A stretch of 32,491 nucleotides of DNA from DASUZB01 sp035535495 (lineage in GTDB: Bacteria; Actinomycetota; CALGFH01). The stretch spans positions 1 through 32,491 of the forward strand of contig DATLQA010000185.1 in the NCBI GenBank assembly GCA_035535495.1, written 5' to 3'. The notes beneath the pieces were generated by a model. The model was not told the DNA's origin. It ran no database searches and saw only the letters and a program-made list of their open reading frames with translations. Shown piece after piece: positions 8,998 through 16,437 of the stretch. A program made the translations under genes and the position numbers. Position 1 is the stretch's first letter. Every line of letters starts with the position of its first letter.

Positions 8998-9726
8998 CTA
9001 CCGGTAGACCTTCACCGGCAGGCCGACAGGGATGCCGTTGTAGAGGCGGTCCATCACCGCGATGGTCACCCGGACGCAGCCGTGGCTGACCGGATAGGCC
9101 GGGACCGACCAGGAGCCGTGGACGGCGTAGCCACCGTAGAAGTAGGCGGGGCGGTAGAGGCGGCCGAGCTTGCTGGTGCGCCAGGCGTTGATCTTCCGCG
9201 TGACGTGGAAGTTGCCGGTCGGGGTGACCGCCCTGCGGGTCTGCCCGTCCACCGTGTACAGGCGGCCCGACCCGCTGGAGATGTCGAAGATGCGGACGAC
9301 CCCGCCGCCGCGGGCGTAGATCATGACCTGCCTGGACAGGTTGATCTCCAGCGAGCTGCCGCTCCGGCGCACGATCACGCGGGGTGCGGCCGGGCGCGCC
9401 AGCTTGGCACGGGTCATCGGGCCGACCACGCCGTCGCGGCCGAGCCCGTTCACCTTCTGGAAGGCGATCACGCCGTGGAAGGTGCTGTTGTCGAAGACGC
9501 TGTCGACCTTGCCGACGTCGTAGTGCAGGCCGGCGAGGCGCCGCTCCAGGGCGAGGACGTCGGCGCCGCGGCTGCCGAGGCGGAGCACCCGGGGGGTCGC
9601 GGCGTCGGCGGGACCGGCGACCAGCCCGGCGGTCAGCGCGCCGGCGAGAACCACCACCGCCGAGGCGGCGACCAGGCGTCGCCGGCGCGAGATCGACCGT
9701 GCATGACGGGGCTGGTAGCGAGCCAT
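8998..9726 (-). CDS. exported L,D-transpeptidase (PG_binding_1 + YkuD)
   Basis: Cell-wall enzyme expected to make 3-3 peptidoglycan cross-links or attach proteins to the wall; 242 residues. An Arg-rich start plus hydrophobic stretch (about 19-42, ending AGPADAA) is a signal peptide or anchor. A peptidoglycan-binding helix bundle (about 46-108: LRLGSRGADVLALERRLAGLHY...VIAFQKVNGLGRDGVVGPMT) is followed by a YkuD domain (about 116-242). The catalytic motif is present with His203 (AVHGS), His215 and nucleophile Cys217 in SHGCVR. ATG at 9726 is preceded by GGAG; upstream in-frame codons to 9921 give a low-quality leader. It stands alone, convergent with pit and downstream of an upstream direct-repeat site. 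Confidence 0.92.
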   Translation of the reverse strand: MARYQPRHARSISRRRRLVAASAVVVLAGALTAGLVAGPADAATPRVLRLGSRGADVLALERRLAGLHYDVGKVDSVFDNSTFHGVIAFQKVNGLGRDGVVGPMTRAKLARPAAPRVIVRRSGSSLEINLSRQVMIYARGGGVVRIFDISSGSGRLYTVDGQTRRAVTPTGNFHVTRKINAWRTSKLGRLYRPAYFYGGYAVHGSWSVPAYPVSHGCVRVTIAVMDRLYNGIPVGLPVKVYR

Positions 9727-9834
9727 GTCGGACTCCAATCGAGTGATGGCCGGACCGGCGCGGGTCGGAAGCTCAATACGTTCTTGTCCGACTATTACGC
9801 AGCTTCCAGGTCGCGAAGCACCGCCGTAATGGTC

Positions 9835-9866
9835 TCGACATCGCATCCGCGCATTTCGACATCGCA
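9835..9866 (-). repeat. 11-base direct repeat upstream of the L,D-transpeptidase
   Basis: TCGACATCGCA occurs exactly twice (9835-9845 and 9856-9866), 21 bases apart, about two helical turns. It lies 110-140 bases before the transpeptidase start in the otherwise empty 236-base gap between two minus-strand genes. The spacing suits a dimeric regulator. No known operator is recognised. Confidence 0.4.
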
Positions 9867-9962
9867 ACAGCCGCAATCGCGGAGGACGACGGTCCATCCG
9901 GGGCTTCCGCTTCCACGCCATACAACTTGGATACCCCGGTTGGTCCCGCTGTTACCGGCTGG

Positions 9963-10847
9963 TCACCTCGCGCGGCCCTCGGCATCCAGGTGGTCGCGCC
10001 AGGACCGCCTGGGGCGCCAGCCGAGCAGGCGCTCGGCCTTGGCGCACGAGATCGCGCTCGCGTCCTCGCGGGCCAGGCCGTCCAGGCGGAGCTCGATGCG
10101 GTCGCCGTAGCGGCGCCGGATGCCTTCTCCGAGCGGCACGCCGGCGGCGTTGTCCGCGGCGGCCGCGTACATCACCTCGTGACCGGGCAGGTCCGACTCG
10201 ACCGCCAGGCGGATCGCCTCCGCCAGGTCGTCGGCGTCCACGTAGCAGCCGAAATTGGGCGCGGTCAGGATGCGCTCGCGCACCACCGGCCCGAGGTTGC
10301 GCTCGTAGTTGCCCGGATGCTGGACCCAGCTCGGGCGGATCGAGATGCACCGCACGTCGGAGCGGCGCACCGCCCCCTCCATCAGCTGCTCGGAGACGTG
10401 CTTGCCCATGGCGTAGGGGTCCTGCGGGCGGACCGGGTGCCGCTCGTCGATCGGCAGGTAGTCGGGGAGGAATTCGCGCTCCGCGAAGAAGAAACCGGGC
10501 ACCGTCTCGCTCGAGATGTTCACGAAGCGCCGGACCCCGAACCGCACCGCCGCTTCCAGCACGTTGAACACGGCCATCACGTTGTTCTGGAAGACCACGT
10601 GCGGCGGGTGGTGCACCGGGTCGGGGATGGCGGCCGCGTGGACCACCGCGTCGGCGCCGGCGACCACGGCGAACGCCTCGCCAGCGTCGGTCAGGTCGGC
10701 CCGCAGGTACTCCGGCTCGCCGGGGACCGCCCGCTCGAACACCGGCGCCGTCAGGTCGGTCGCGGTCACCTCGTGCCCCGCCCCCTGCAACACCGCCACC
10801 GTCGCCCGCCCGACCTTGCCCCGCGCCCCCGTCACCAGCACCCGCAT
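9963..10847 (-). CDS. NAD-dependent epimerase/dehydratase (extended SDR)
   Basis: A 294-residue extended short-chain dehydrogenase. The Rossmann motif TGARGKVG (residues 6-13) follows the first strand MRVLV. D51 of LRADLTD, VVHAAAIPD, and SSE at 112-114 with Tyr145-x3-Lys149 (YAMGK) form the SDR active site. The C-terminal part (KAERLLGWRPRRSWRDHL) is typical of sugar-nucleotide epimerases and related dehydratases. The substrate cannot be read from the sequence; sugar nucleotides or uronates are possible. The ATG at 10847 is preceded by GGGAGG. It is divergent from the proline dehydrogenase gene and has no obvious pathway partner nearby. Confidence 0.85.
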   Translation of the reverse strand: MRVLVTGARGKVGRATVAVLQGAGHEVTATDLTAPVFERAVPGEPEYLRADLTDAGEAFAVVAGADAVVHAAAIPDPVHHPPHVVFQNNVMAVFNVLEAAVRFGVRRFVNISSETVPGFFFAEREFLPDYLPIDERHPVRPQDPYAMGKHVSEQLMEGAVRRSDVRCISIRPSWVQHPGNYERNLGPVVRERILTAPNFGCYVDADDLAEAIRLAVESDLPGHEVMYAAAADNAAGVPLGEGIRRRYGDRIELRLDGLAREDASAISCAKAERLLGWRPRRSWRDHLDAEGRAR

Positions 10848-10912
10848 CTACAGCCTCCCACCGACATCCACGCACCCCGTCCCAGGAGCATATGAGCACA
10901 ACCATTGTCGAG

Positions 10913-10965
10913 CGAGCCGCCCGCCGAAGGGCCGCGTCGCCCCACCTGCGGGGCAGTAGTACGCT
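10913..10965 (+). promoter_or_regulatory. promoter of proline dehydrogenase embedded in a dispersed repeat
   Basis: CCTGCGGGGCAGTAGTA (10945-10961) is identical over 17 bases to 29154-29170 and runs into the -10-like box TACGCT (10960-10965), 23 bases before the GTG. Upstream blocks CGAGCCG (10913), CGCCGAAGG (10922) and GTCGCCCC (10936) correspond, with small changes, to blocks in front of the copy near 29150. The homology therefore spans about 50 bases. Confidence 0.6.
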
Positions 10966-10988
10966 GCTCGCGAAGCGGAGGTGGAGGC

Positions 10989-11900
10989 GTGCTCAAGGCA
11001 ACGTTGCTGAAGGCCGCCGGGTCGCCGACCCTGCAGAAGCAGGTGACGTCCAACCCGGTCGCCCGGCGGGTGGCCGCGAGGTTCATCGCGGGCAACAACC
11101 TGGACGACGCGGACCGGGTGATCCGCGAGCTGAACGCCCGTGGCGTCTCGGTGGCGCTCGACTACCTGGGCGAGAACACCGAGTCCGAGGCGCAGGCCCG
11201 CGAGTCCACCGCCGCCTACCTGGCCGCGCTCGACCGCATCCAGGACCACCGGCTCGACGCCAACATCTCCGTCAAGCTCACCGCCCTCGGCCTGGACATC
11301 CGCCATGACCTGGCCTTGGAGGAGGCGTCCAGGGTGGCGGCGCGGGGCAAGGAGATCGGCGCCATGGTCGGGGTCGACATGGAGGCGTACCGGTACGTCG
11401 CGGACACCATCGAGACCGTCGGCCGCCTCAAGCAGTCCTACGACAACGTCGGCGTCTGCGTGCAGTCCTACCTGTACCGCACCCGCGACGACCTCGAACG
11501 CCTGAACGGCTGGGGGGTCCCGGTGCGGCTGGTCAAGGGGGCGTACCGCGAGTCGGCGGAGGTCGCCTACGCCGAGAAGGCCAAGGTCGACCGGGCGTTC
11601 GCCGACCTGCTCGAGGACGTCATCGCCCACAACCCCTATCCGATGGTGGCCACCCACGACCCAGCGATGGTCCGCCTGACCAAGCGCCTGGTCGCCAAGC
11701 AGCGGCGCGACCGTGGCACGTTCGAGTTCCAGATGCTCTACGGCGTCCGCCGCGACCTGCAGCAACAGGTCGTCGCCGAGGGATACCGGCTGCGCGTCTA
11801 CGTCCCCTACGGCACCCAGTGGTACCCCTACTTCATGCGCCGCCTCGCCGAGCGGCCCGCCAACCTCTACTTCTTCCTGTCGAACCTGGTGAAGCGGTAG
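10989..11900 (+). CDS. proline dehydrogenase (monofunctional, FAD)
   Basis: Oxidises L-proline to pyrroline-5-carboxylate and passes electrons to the quinone pool; 303 residues, typical of stand-alone bacterial ProDH. It shows the flavin (beta/alpha)8-barrel elements: ALDYLGENT, ISVKLTALGLDI, MVGVDMEAY, VCVQSYLYRT, VRLVKGAYRE and VATHDPAMV. The C-terminal substrate helix RVYVPYGTQWYPYFMRRLAERP contains the conserved YxxRRxxE. GTG at 10989 follows GGAGGTGG, with the first GGAGGT seven bases away. A frame opening at 10905 would overlap the promoter. No pyrroline-5-carboxylate dehydrogenase gene is nearby. Confidence 0.93.
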   Translation: MLKATLLKAAGSPTLQKQVTSNPVARRVAARFIAGNNLDDADRVIRELNARGVSVALDYLGENTESEAQARESTAAYLAALDRIQDHRLDANISVKLTALGLDIRHDLALEEASRVAARGKEIGAMVGVDMEAYRYVADTIETVGRLKQSYDNVGVCVQSYLYRTRDDLERLNGWGVPVRLVKGAYRESAEVAYAEKAKVDRAFADLLEDVIAHNPYPMVATHDPAMVRLTKRLVAKQRRDRGTFEFQMLYGVRRDLQQQVVAEGYRLRVYVPYGTQWYPYFMRRLAERPANLYFFLSNLVKR

Positions 11901-11932
11901 CGACGCGGCCAGCGCTCCTCCCGGTCCGCCCG

Positions 11933-11938
11933 TATCCT
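11933..11938 (+). promoter_or_regulatory. candidate -10 box of the MacAB-like operon
   Basis: TATCCT matches TAnnnT well and is placed before the adaptor gene, followed by two AGGAGG ribosome-site candidates (11961 and 11977). No clear -35 is seen. Confidence 0.4.
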
Positions 11939-12027
11939 GCTTGCAGGGTCCGTGGACCTCAGGAGGTGGTGCGCTGAGGAGGCGGGTGTGGTTGCAGGCG
12001 CGGCACGGTCGGGGTGGGCAGGTGCGG

Positions 12028-13452
12028 ATGCGCGGGGTCCGGGGGCTCAAGCAGCCGCTGGCGGTAGCCCCTGGATGGACAAAGGCGCCGGCGGTGGTCG
12101 TGCTCGTCATCGCGCTCACCGTCGCGGCCTGCGATTCCGGTCCTGACCGGCGCTTCGCGGCGGAGGCGGCGCGCCCAGCCGACGTGGTCGAGCGCGTGAA
12201 CGCGCCCGGCACGGTCGCCGCCGCCGCCCAGGCCGAGCTGACCGCGCCCGCCGCGGCGACCGTCGAGCGCCTGCTGGTCGTCGACGGCGCCAAGGTCCGC
12301 CCTGGCCAGGTGGTGGCCGAGCTCTCCTCGGAGCAGGTGGAGGAGTCGCTGCGCCAGGCGAGGGCGGCGCTGGCGGCGGCGTCCTCGCTCGGCGCGGCGG
12401 TGCCGTCGCTCCCGACCGACCAGGCAGTCGCCGCCCTCGGCGACGTCCAGGACCAGGTCACGGCGACCAGCCTGGCGGTGATCACCTCGCTCCGGTCGGT
12501 CGCGGGCACCCTGCCGGAGCCCAGGCGCGGGCGGCTGCTCGCCCGCCTCGACCGGACCGAACGGCAGCTCGCCGCCACCCGGCGGCGCACCAGCGAGGCG
12601 GTCCGCCTGGCGGCGGACGCGGTCGAGGCGCAGACGTCCGCGATGAGCCGGTCGCTCGAGGCGGCCACCGCCGCCCAGCGGTCCCAGGCCGCCGTGGCGG
12701 TCGCCGCCGCCGAGAGCCAGCAGGAACGCCTCACCCTGCGCGCCACCCTGGCCGGCACGGTGCAGCTCGGCCGCGAGCAGACCGGCGGTGGCGGCGGCCT
12801 GCCCTCGCTGCCGTCGCTGCCGCAAGGCGCCGAGCAGGCGCTGGAAGGGCTCGGCGGCGGCGGTGGGAGCGGCCAGGAAGGCCCGGTGCTGCGGGTCGGT
12901 TCCGACCTCGACGCCGGCCAGACGGTGGCCACCATCTACGACGTCGCCAGCCTCAACGTCGCCGCGCTGGTGGACGAGACCGACGTGGCGCTGGTCCGGG
13001 TCGGCCAGCACGCCGCGGTGGAGCTGGACGCCTTCCCCGGCGCGCGCTTCGAGGCGCGGGTGCGCCGGGTGGCGGTGGCGCCCTCGACGCAGAGCGGGTC
13101 CTCGGCCGCCGGCGGGGTCAGCTACCAGGTCGATCTGGCCTTGGGCAAGGAGCTGGAGCCGGCCGAGGACGGGCGCCGGCCGGCCCCGCGGGTGGGCATG
13201 ACCGCCACCGCCGAGATCGAGGTCCGCCACGCCACCGCGGCGCTCTCCGTGCCGGGCTCGGCGCTGGTCGGCAGGGGCAGGGGGCAGGCCGTCTACGTGA
13301 TCGAGGACGGCAAGGTGCGGCTCCGCACCGTGCGGGTCGCCGCCGACGGCGAGGACCGGGTGGCGATCGCGTCCGGCCTGCGCGAGGGCGAGCGGGTGGT
13401 GTCCAGGGGCGCCGAGCGGCTGCGGGACGGGCAGACGTGGCCGGGGAGCTGA
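12028..13452 (+). CDS. MacA/HlyD-like membrane-fusion lipoprotein
   Basis: Extracytoplasmic adaptor subunit of a tripartite-type ABC exporter, 474 residues from the ATG chosen here. A hydrophobic signal ends in TVAAC (Cys35), a lipobox. The first lipoyl half is APAAATVERLLVVDGAKVRPGQVVAELSSEQ, then an Ala-rich helical hairpin (about 110-240). The second lipoyl half is RATLAGTVQL, then a beta-barrel (VAALVDETDVALVRVGQHAAVELDAFPGARFEARV) and a membrane-proximal domain (VPGSALVGRGRGQAVYVIEDGKVRLRTV). A Gly/Leu/Pro-rich insertion (about 251-288) interrupts the lipoyl region. An alternative GTG at 11986 has the better ribosome site (AGGAGG) but places the lipobox Cys at 49. Its end overlaps the ATPase gene. 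Confidence 0.85.
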   Translation: MRGVRGLKQPLAVAPGWTKAPAVVVLVIALTVAACDSGPDRRFAAEAARPADVVERVNAPGTVAAAAQAELTAPAAATVERLLVVDGAKVRPGQVVAELSSEQVEESLRQARAALAAASSLGAAVPSLPTDQAVAALGDVQDQVTATSLAVITSLRSVAGTLPEPRRGRLLARLDRTERQLAATRRRTSEAVRLAADAVEAQTSAMSRSLEAATAAQRSQAAVAVAAAESQQERLTLRATLAGTVQLGREQTGGGGGLPSLPSLPQGAEQALEGLGGGGGSGQEGPVLRVGSDLDAGQTVATIYDVASLNVAALVDETDVALVRVGQHAAVELDAFPGARFEARVRRVAVAPSTQSGSSAAGGVSYQVDLALGKELEPAEDGRRPAPRVGMTATAEIEVRHATAALSVPGSALVGRGRGQAVYVIEDGKVRLRTVRVAADGEDRVAIASGLREGERVVSRGAERLRDGQTWPGS

Positions 13453-14213
13453 CCGGCGCGCCGCCGGTGGTCGCCGCCCGCGGCGTCACCAAGGTCTACC
13501 GGCTCGACGGGGTCGAGGTACGCGCCCTCGACGGGGTCGACCTGGAGGTCGTGCCCGGCGACTCCCTGGCCATCATGGGGCCGAGCGGATCCGGCAAGTC
13601 CACCCTGCTCGGGTTGCTCGGCGGCCTGGACCGGCCGACCGACGGCAGCCTCTCCTTCGCCGGCCGCGACGTGGCCACCATGTCCGACGACGAGCTTGCC
13701 CGGGTCCGCAACCAGGTGGTCGGGTTCGTGTTCCAGAGCTTCCAGCTGCTGCCGCGCACCCCGGCGGTGGCCAACGTCGGCCTCCCCCTGGTCTACCGCG
13801 GCCTCGGCCGCGCCGAGCGCCGCCAGCGCGCGGCCGCCACCCTGCAGGCGGTCGGGCTCGGGCAGCGCATGCTGCACCGGCCCTCGCAGCTCTCAGGGGG
13901 CGAGCAGCAGCGCGTGGCGATCGCCAGGGCGCTGGTCACCGAGCCGGCGATGCTGCTCGCCGACGAGCCCACCGGCAACCTCGACTCGCGCTCGGGTGAG
14001 GAGGTGCTCGGCCTGCTCGCCCGCTTGCACGCCGAACGCGGCGTGGCGGTGGTGGTGGTCACCCACGACCCTGGCGTCGCCGAGCGCTTCGACCGGGTGG
14101 TGGTGGTCCGCGACGGCCGCCTGGTGCCAGAGGAGGAGCGGGTCCGCTCGGCCGCGACCGCCCGCTACGGCCCGCTCGGTAAGCTCTCGGCCAGGCCGGG
14201 AGGCCAGGGGTGA
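13437..14213 (+). CDS. MacB-type ABC exporter ATPase (LolD-like)
   Basis: Cytosolic ATPase of 258 residues that drives the FtsX-like permease encoded next. Walker A GPSGSGKST, Q-loop FVFQSFQLLPRTPAVANV (the LolD/MacB hallmark), signature LSGGEQQRVAIARA, Walker B MLLADEPTGNLDS and H-loop VVTHDP are all present. The DEPTGNLD sequence marks the mechanotransmission exporter class. GTG at 13437 overlaps the adaptor gene by 16 bases, and its end overlaps the permease start in a GTGA junction. Substrates of such systems include peptides, lipids or antibiotics; the substrate here is unknown. Confidence 0.94.
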   Translation: MAGELTGAPPVVAARGVTKVYRLDGVEVRALDGVDLEVVPGDSLAIMGPSGSGKSTLLGLLGGLDRPTDGSLSFAGRDVATMSDDELARVRNQVVGFVFQSFQLLPRTPAVANVGLPLVYRGLGRAERRQRAAATLQAVGLGQRMLHRPSQLSGGEQQRVAIARALVTEPAMLLADEPTGNLDSRSGEEVLGLLARLHAERGVAVVVVTHDPGVAERFDRVVVVRDGRLVPEEERVRSAATARYGPLGKLSARPGGQG

Positions 14214-15394
14214 CTTTCGTCGAGGCCATCCGGGTGGCCTGGGAGGCACTGCGCGCCAACAAGCTCCGCTCAGCGCTCACCATGCTCGGGGTGGTGATCG
14301 GCGTGATGAGCGTGGTCCTGCTGGTCGCCATCGGCAGCGGGGCGCGCCGCGAGGTCACCCTCAGCGTCGAGTCGCTCGGCTCCAACATCCTGTTCGTCGC
14401 CCCCGGGAACCTGTCGCTCGCCTCCACCCCGGCGGTGTCGCGCCTCCGCCTGGAGGACGCGCGGCGGGTTGGCGACGCGGTCGGTGACCCGCGCCGGGTG
14501 GCGGTGACCGTCCAGTCCGGCGAGACCGCCAGGGTGGGAGCCCGCCGGACCAACGTGAACGTCAACGGCACCAACGAGAACATCCCGCAGGTGTTCGACC
14601 GGGTGGTGGCGAGGGGGACGTTCCTGTCCGCCTCCGACGTCGAGGTACGCCGCCGCGTGGCGGTGCTCGGCGCCGACCCGGCCGACACGCTGTTCCCCGG
14701 CCGCGACCCGATCGGTAAGTCGATCACCCTCGGCGGGGTCCGCTTCCGGGTGATCGGCGTGCTCACCAGGGTCGGGACCGCCCTGGGCGTCAACCGCAAC
14801 CAGGAGGTGTTCGTCCCGGTCACCGCCGCCCAGCGCCTGTTCGGCGTCGACCGGGTCGACGCCATCGCGGTCAAGGCGGTCCGCAACGAGGACATCCCGA
14901 CCGAGCAGCGCCTGATCCGCGAGGTGATCACCGCCGCCCACCCGGAGCAGGAGTACCAGGTGCTCACCCAGCAGGACATCCTCGGCGTGATCGGGCGCGT
15001 GCTCAGCGTGCTCACCCTGGTGCTGGCCTCGATCGCCGGCATCTCGCTGGTGGTCGGTGGGGTCGGGGTGATGAACATCATGCTGGTCAGCGTCTCCGAG
15101 CGGACCCGCGAGATCGGCCTGCGCAAGGCGGTCGGCGCCCGCACCCGTGACGTGCTCCGCCAGTTCCTGCTGGAGGCGGTCGCCCTGACCGTCAGCGGCG
15201 GGGTGGTCGGCATCGCCCTCGGCATCGCCGTCGCCGTCGTGGTGGCCCGCTTCTCGCCGCTGCCGGCGCTGATCACCTGGTGGTCGGTGGCGCTTGCGTT
15301 CGGCGTCAGCGTCGCCGTCGGGATCTTCTTCGGCGTCTGGCCCGCCCGCAAAGCCGCCCGGATGCAGCCGTTGGTGGCACTCCGCTACGAATAA
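14210..15394 (+). CDS. MacB-type FtsX permease
   Basis: Membrane permease of 394 residues with the standard layout: one N-terminal helix (LTMLGVVIGVMSVVLLVAIGSGARR), a large extracytoplasmic MacB_PCD domain (about 50-265), and three C-terminal helices (VLTLVLASIAGISLVVGGVGVMNIMLVSV; FLLEAVALTVSGGVVGIALGIAVAVVV; WSVALAFGVSVAVGIFFGVWPARKAARM). The segment SERTREIGLRKAVGAR and the ending PARKAARMQPLVALRYE are typical of MacB/FtsX. It begins with GTG overlapping the ATPase stop, so adaptor, ATPase and permease form one coupled transcript. The TAA stop touches a copy of a dispersed repeat. Confidence 0.94.
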   Translation: MTFVEAIRVAWEALRANKLRSALTMLGVVIGVMSVVLLVAIGSGARREVTLSVESLGSNILFVAPGNLSLASTPAVSRLRLEDARRVGDAVGDPRRVAVTVQSGETARVGARRTNVNVNGTNENIPQVFDRVVARGTFLSASDVEVRRRVAVLGADPADTLFPGRDPIGKSITLGGVRFRVIGVLTRVGTALGVNRNQEVFVPVTAAQRLFGVDRVDAIAVKAVRNEDIPTEQRLIREVITAAHPEQEYQVLTQQDILGVIGRVLSVLTLVLASIAGISLVVGGVGVMNIMLVSVSERTREIGLRKAVGARTRDVLRQFLLEAVALTVSGGVVGIALGIAVAVVVARFSPLPALITWWSVALAFGVSVAVGIFFGVWPARKAARMQPLVALRYE

Positions 15395-15499
15395 CGACTG
15401 CCCCGCAGGCAACACGACTGCGGTACGACGGGCGACCGTACCTCAGCCATGGGTGCCGCGCTCGGCCTACTTCAACGAGCCGCACCGCCGTCAAACCCT
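15394..15499 (+). repeat. copy of a dispersed repeat, left motif inverted
   Basis: Starting in the stop codon of the permease, ACGACTGCCCCGCAGG (15394-15409) is the reverse complement of the CCTGCGGGGCAGTCGT motif at 29020. It is followed in the same order as at 29047-29135 by AACACGA (15411), CCTCAGCC (15441), ATGGG, TTCAACGAGCCG (15471-15482), ACCG and CAAA-CCT. The interior is degenerate but collinear over roughly 90 bases. No ORF is supported here. Confidence 0.55.
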
Positions 15500-15527
15500 C
15501 CGACCGCCCGCTCCGCGGGGCGGTCGG
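15500..15527 (+). terminator. terminator of the MacAB-like operon
   Basis: CCGACCGCCC (15500-15509) pairs perfectly with GGGCGGTCGG (15518-15527) across an eight-base loop. A T-enriched stretch follows (TTCTCATCGGTTTCTT). It lies about 105 bases after the permease stop, beyond the repeat. Confidence 0.75.
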
Positions 15528-15682
15528 GTTCTCATCGGTTTCTTAGGCTCCACACAGGCTCGTCCTACCTGTGGGCGTTAGAACGTTCGAGCGCGCCTGG
15601 CAGCCGGGGGCCGGCGGGGACGGGGTGAAGCCCACCCTCTCCCTGTCCCGCGCCGGTCGGCGCTCGGCACGAACGGGACCGA

Positions 15683-15722
15683 GGTGCGCTGCGAGCGGCG
15701 ACCGTCGCCCTCGCAGCGCACC
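15683..15722 (+). promoter_or_regulatory. 40-base leader hairpin before the response regulator
   Basis: A perfect 13-base-pair stem (15683-15695 with 15710-15722) encloses a second perfect inverted repeat, GGCGAC/GTCGCC (15697-15702 and 15704-15709), separated by single bases. It ends 33 bases before the ATG of the response regulator. Another GC-rich inverted repeat lies at about 15614-15651. The rest of 15528-15755 has no gene. It could be an attenuator, an RNA control element or a protein site. Confidence 0.5.
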
Positions 15723-15755
15723 ACGGCCGCCAAGGGTGGACCGATCGGAGCGGCC

Positions 15756-16433
15756 ATGTCGAGCTCGCTGCTGGTGGTCGACGACGACGATCACATCCGC
15801 GCGATGCTGCAGCGTGGCCTCGGCTACGAGGGCTTCCAGGTCACCGTGGCCGAGGACGGCGAGCACGCCCTCGGCCTGCTCCGCGCCCGCCCGGTGGACT
15901 GCATCGTCCTGGACGTGCGCATGCCGGAGGTCGACGGGCTCGAGGTCTGCCGCCGGCTGCGCCACGCCGGCGACAGCACGCCGATCATCATCCTCACCGC
16001 CTACGACACCGTCGGCGACCGGGTCACCGGCCTCGAGGCCGGCGCCGACGACTACCTGGTCAAGCCGTTCGCCTTCGAGGAACTGCTGGCCCGGGTGCGG
16101 GCCCTGCTACGCCGGCGCCAGACCGGCGAAGGTCCGGTGCTGCGCTTCGCCGACCTCAGCCTCGACCGGGGCGCCCTGGAAGTGACCCGCGCGGGCCGCC
16201 GGATCGTGCTCACCCCGCGCGAGTTCGAGCTCTTGGAGGCGTTCATGCGCCGCCCGAGGCAGGTGCTCAGCCGTGACGAGCTGCTGGCCAGGGTCTGGGG
16301 CTACGACTTCGAGACCGACACCAACGTGGTCGACGTGTACGTGCTCTACCTGCGCCGGAAGCTGGAGGCGGAGGGGGAGCCGCGCCTCGTCCACACGGTC
16401 CGCGGCGCCGGCTACGCGCTCCGGGAGGGCTAG
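15756..16433 (+). CDS. OmpR-family response regulator (MprA/PrrA-like)
   Basis: DNA-binding regulator of 225 residues, partner of the kinase that starts five bases after its stop codon. The receiver domain shows the acidic patch Asp9-12, phospho-acceptor Asp53 in IVLDVRMP, Thr in ILTAYD and Lys in LVKPF. The winged helix (about 130-225) has LTPREFELLEAFMRRPRQVLSRDELLARVWGYDF, DVYVLYLRRKLE and TVRGAGYALRE. ATG at 15756 follows CGGAGCGGCC and begins the receiver directly; an in-frame ATG at 15684 would lie inside the leader hairpin. Candidate target sites are the 11-base TCAGG repeats at 17872. Confidence 0.92.
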   Translation: MSSSLLVVDDDDHIRAMLQRGLGYEGFQVTVAEDGEHALGLLRARPVDCIVLDVRMPEVDGLEVCRRLRHAGDSTPIIILTAYDTVGDRVTGLEAGADDYLVKPFAFEELLARVRALLRRRQTGEGPVLRFADLSLDRGALEVTRAGRRIVLTPREFELLEAFMRRPRQVLSRDELLARVWGYDFETDTNVVDVYVLYLRRKLEAEGEPRLVHTVRGAGYALREG

Positions 16434-16437
16434 GGCC

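Noticed and set aside
9727..9962. possible c-di-AMP (ydaO-type) riboswitch before the transpeptidase
   Set aside because: Cell-wall enzymes often carry one and a few GG-rich blocks are present, but I could not lay out the conserved pseudoknotted core; a covariance search would decide.
9773..9985. 70-codon minus-strand frame between the epimerase and transpeptidase genes
   Set aside because: No ribosome site or family resemblance; the region is better explained as a control region with the 11-base direct repeat.
8119..10110. 663-codon plus-strand open frame
   Set aside because: It overlaps pit out of frame, then the transpeptidase antisense, and crosses two terminators; no recognisable domain.
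10848..12935. 695-codon minus-strand open frame across proline dehydrogenase and the adaptor gene
   Set aside because: It is antisense to two genes with complete family motifs; its composition is typical of a shadow frame.
15528..15755. structured RNA gene (SRP, tmRNA, RNase P) in the leader of the response regulator
   Set aside because: Strong hairpins exist but none of the conserved cores of those RNAs could be recognised.
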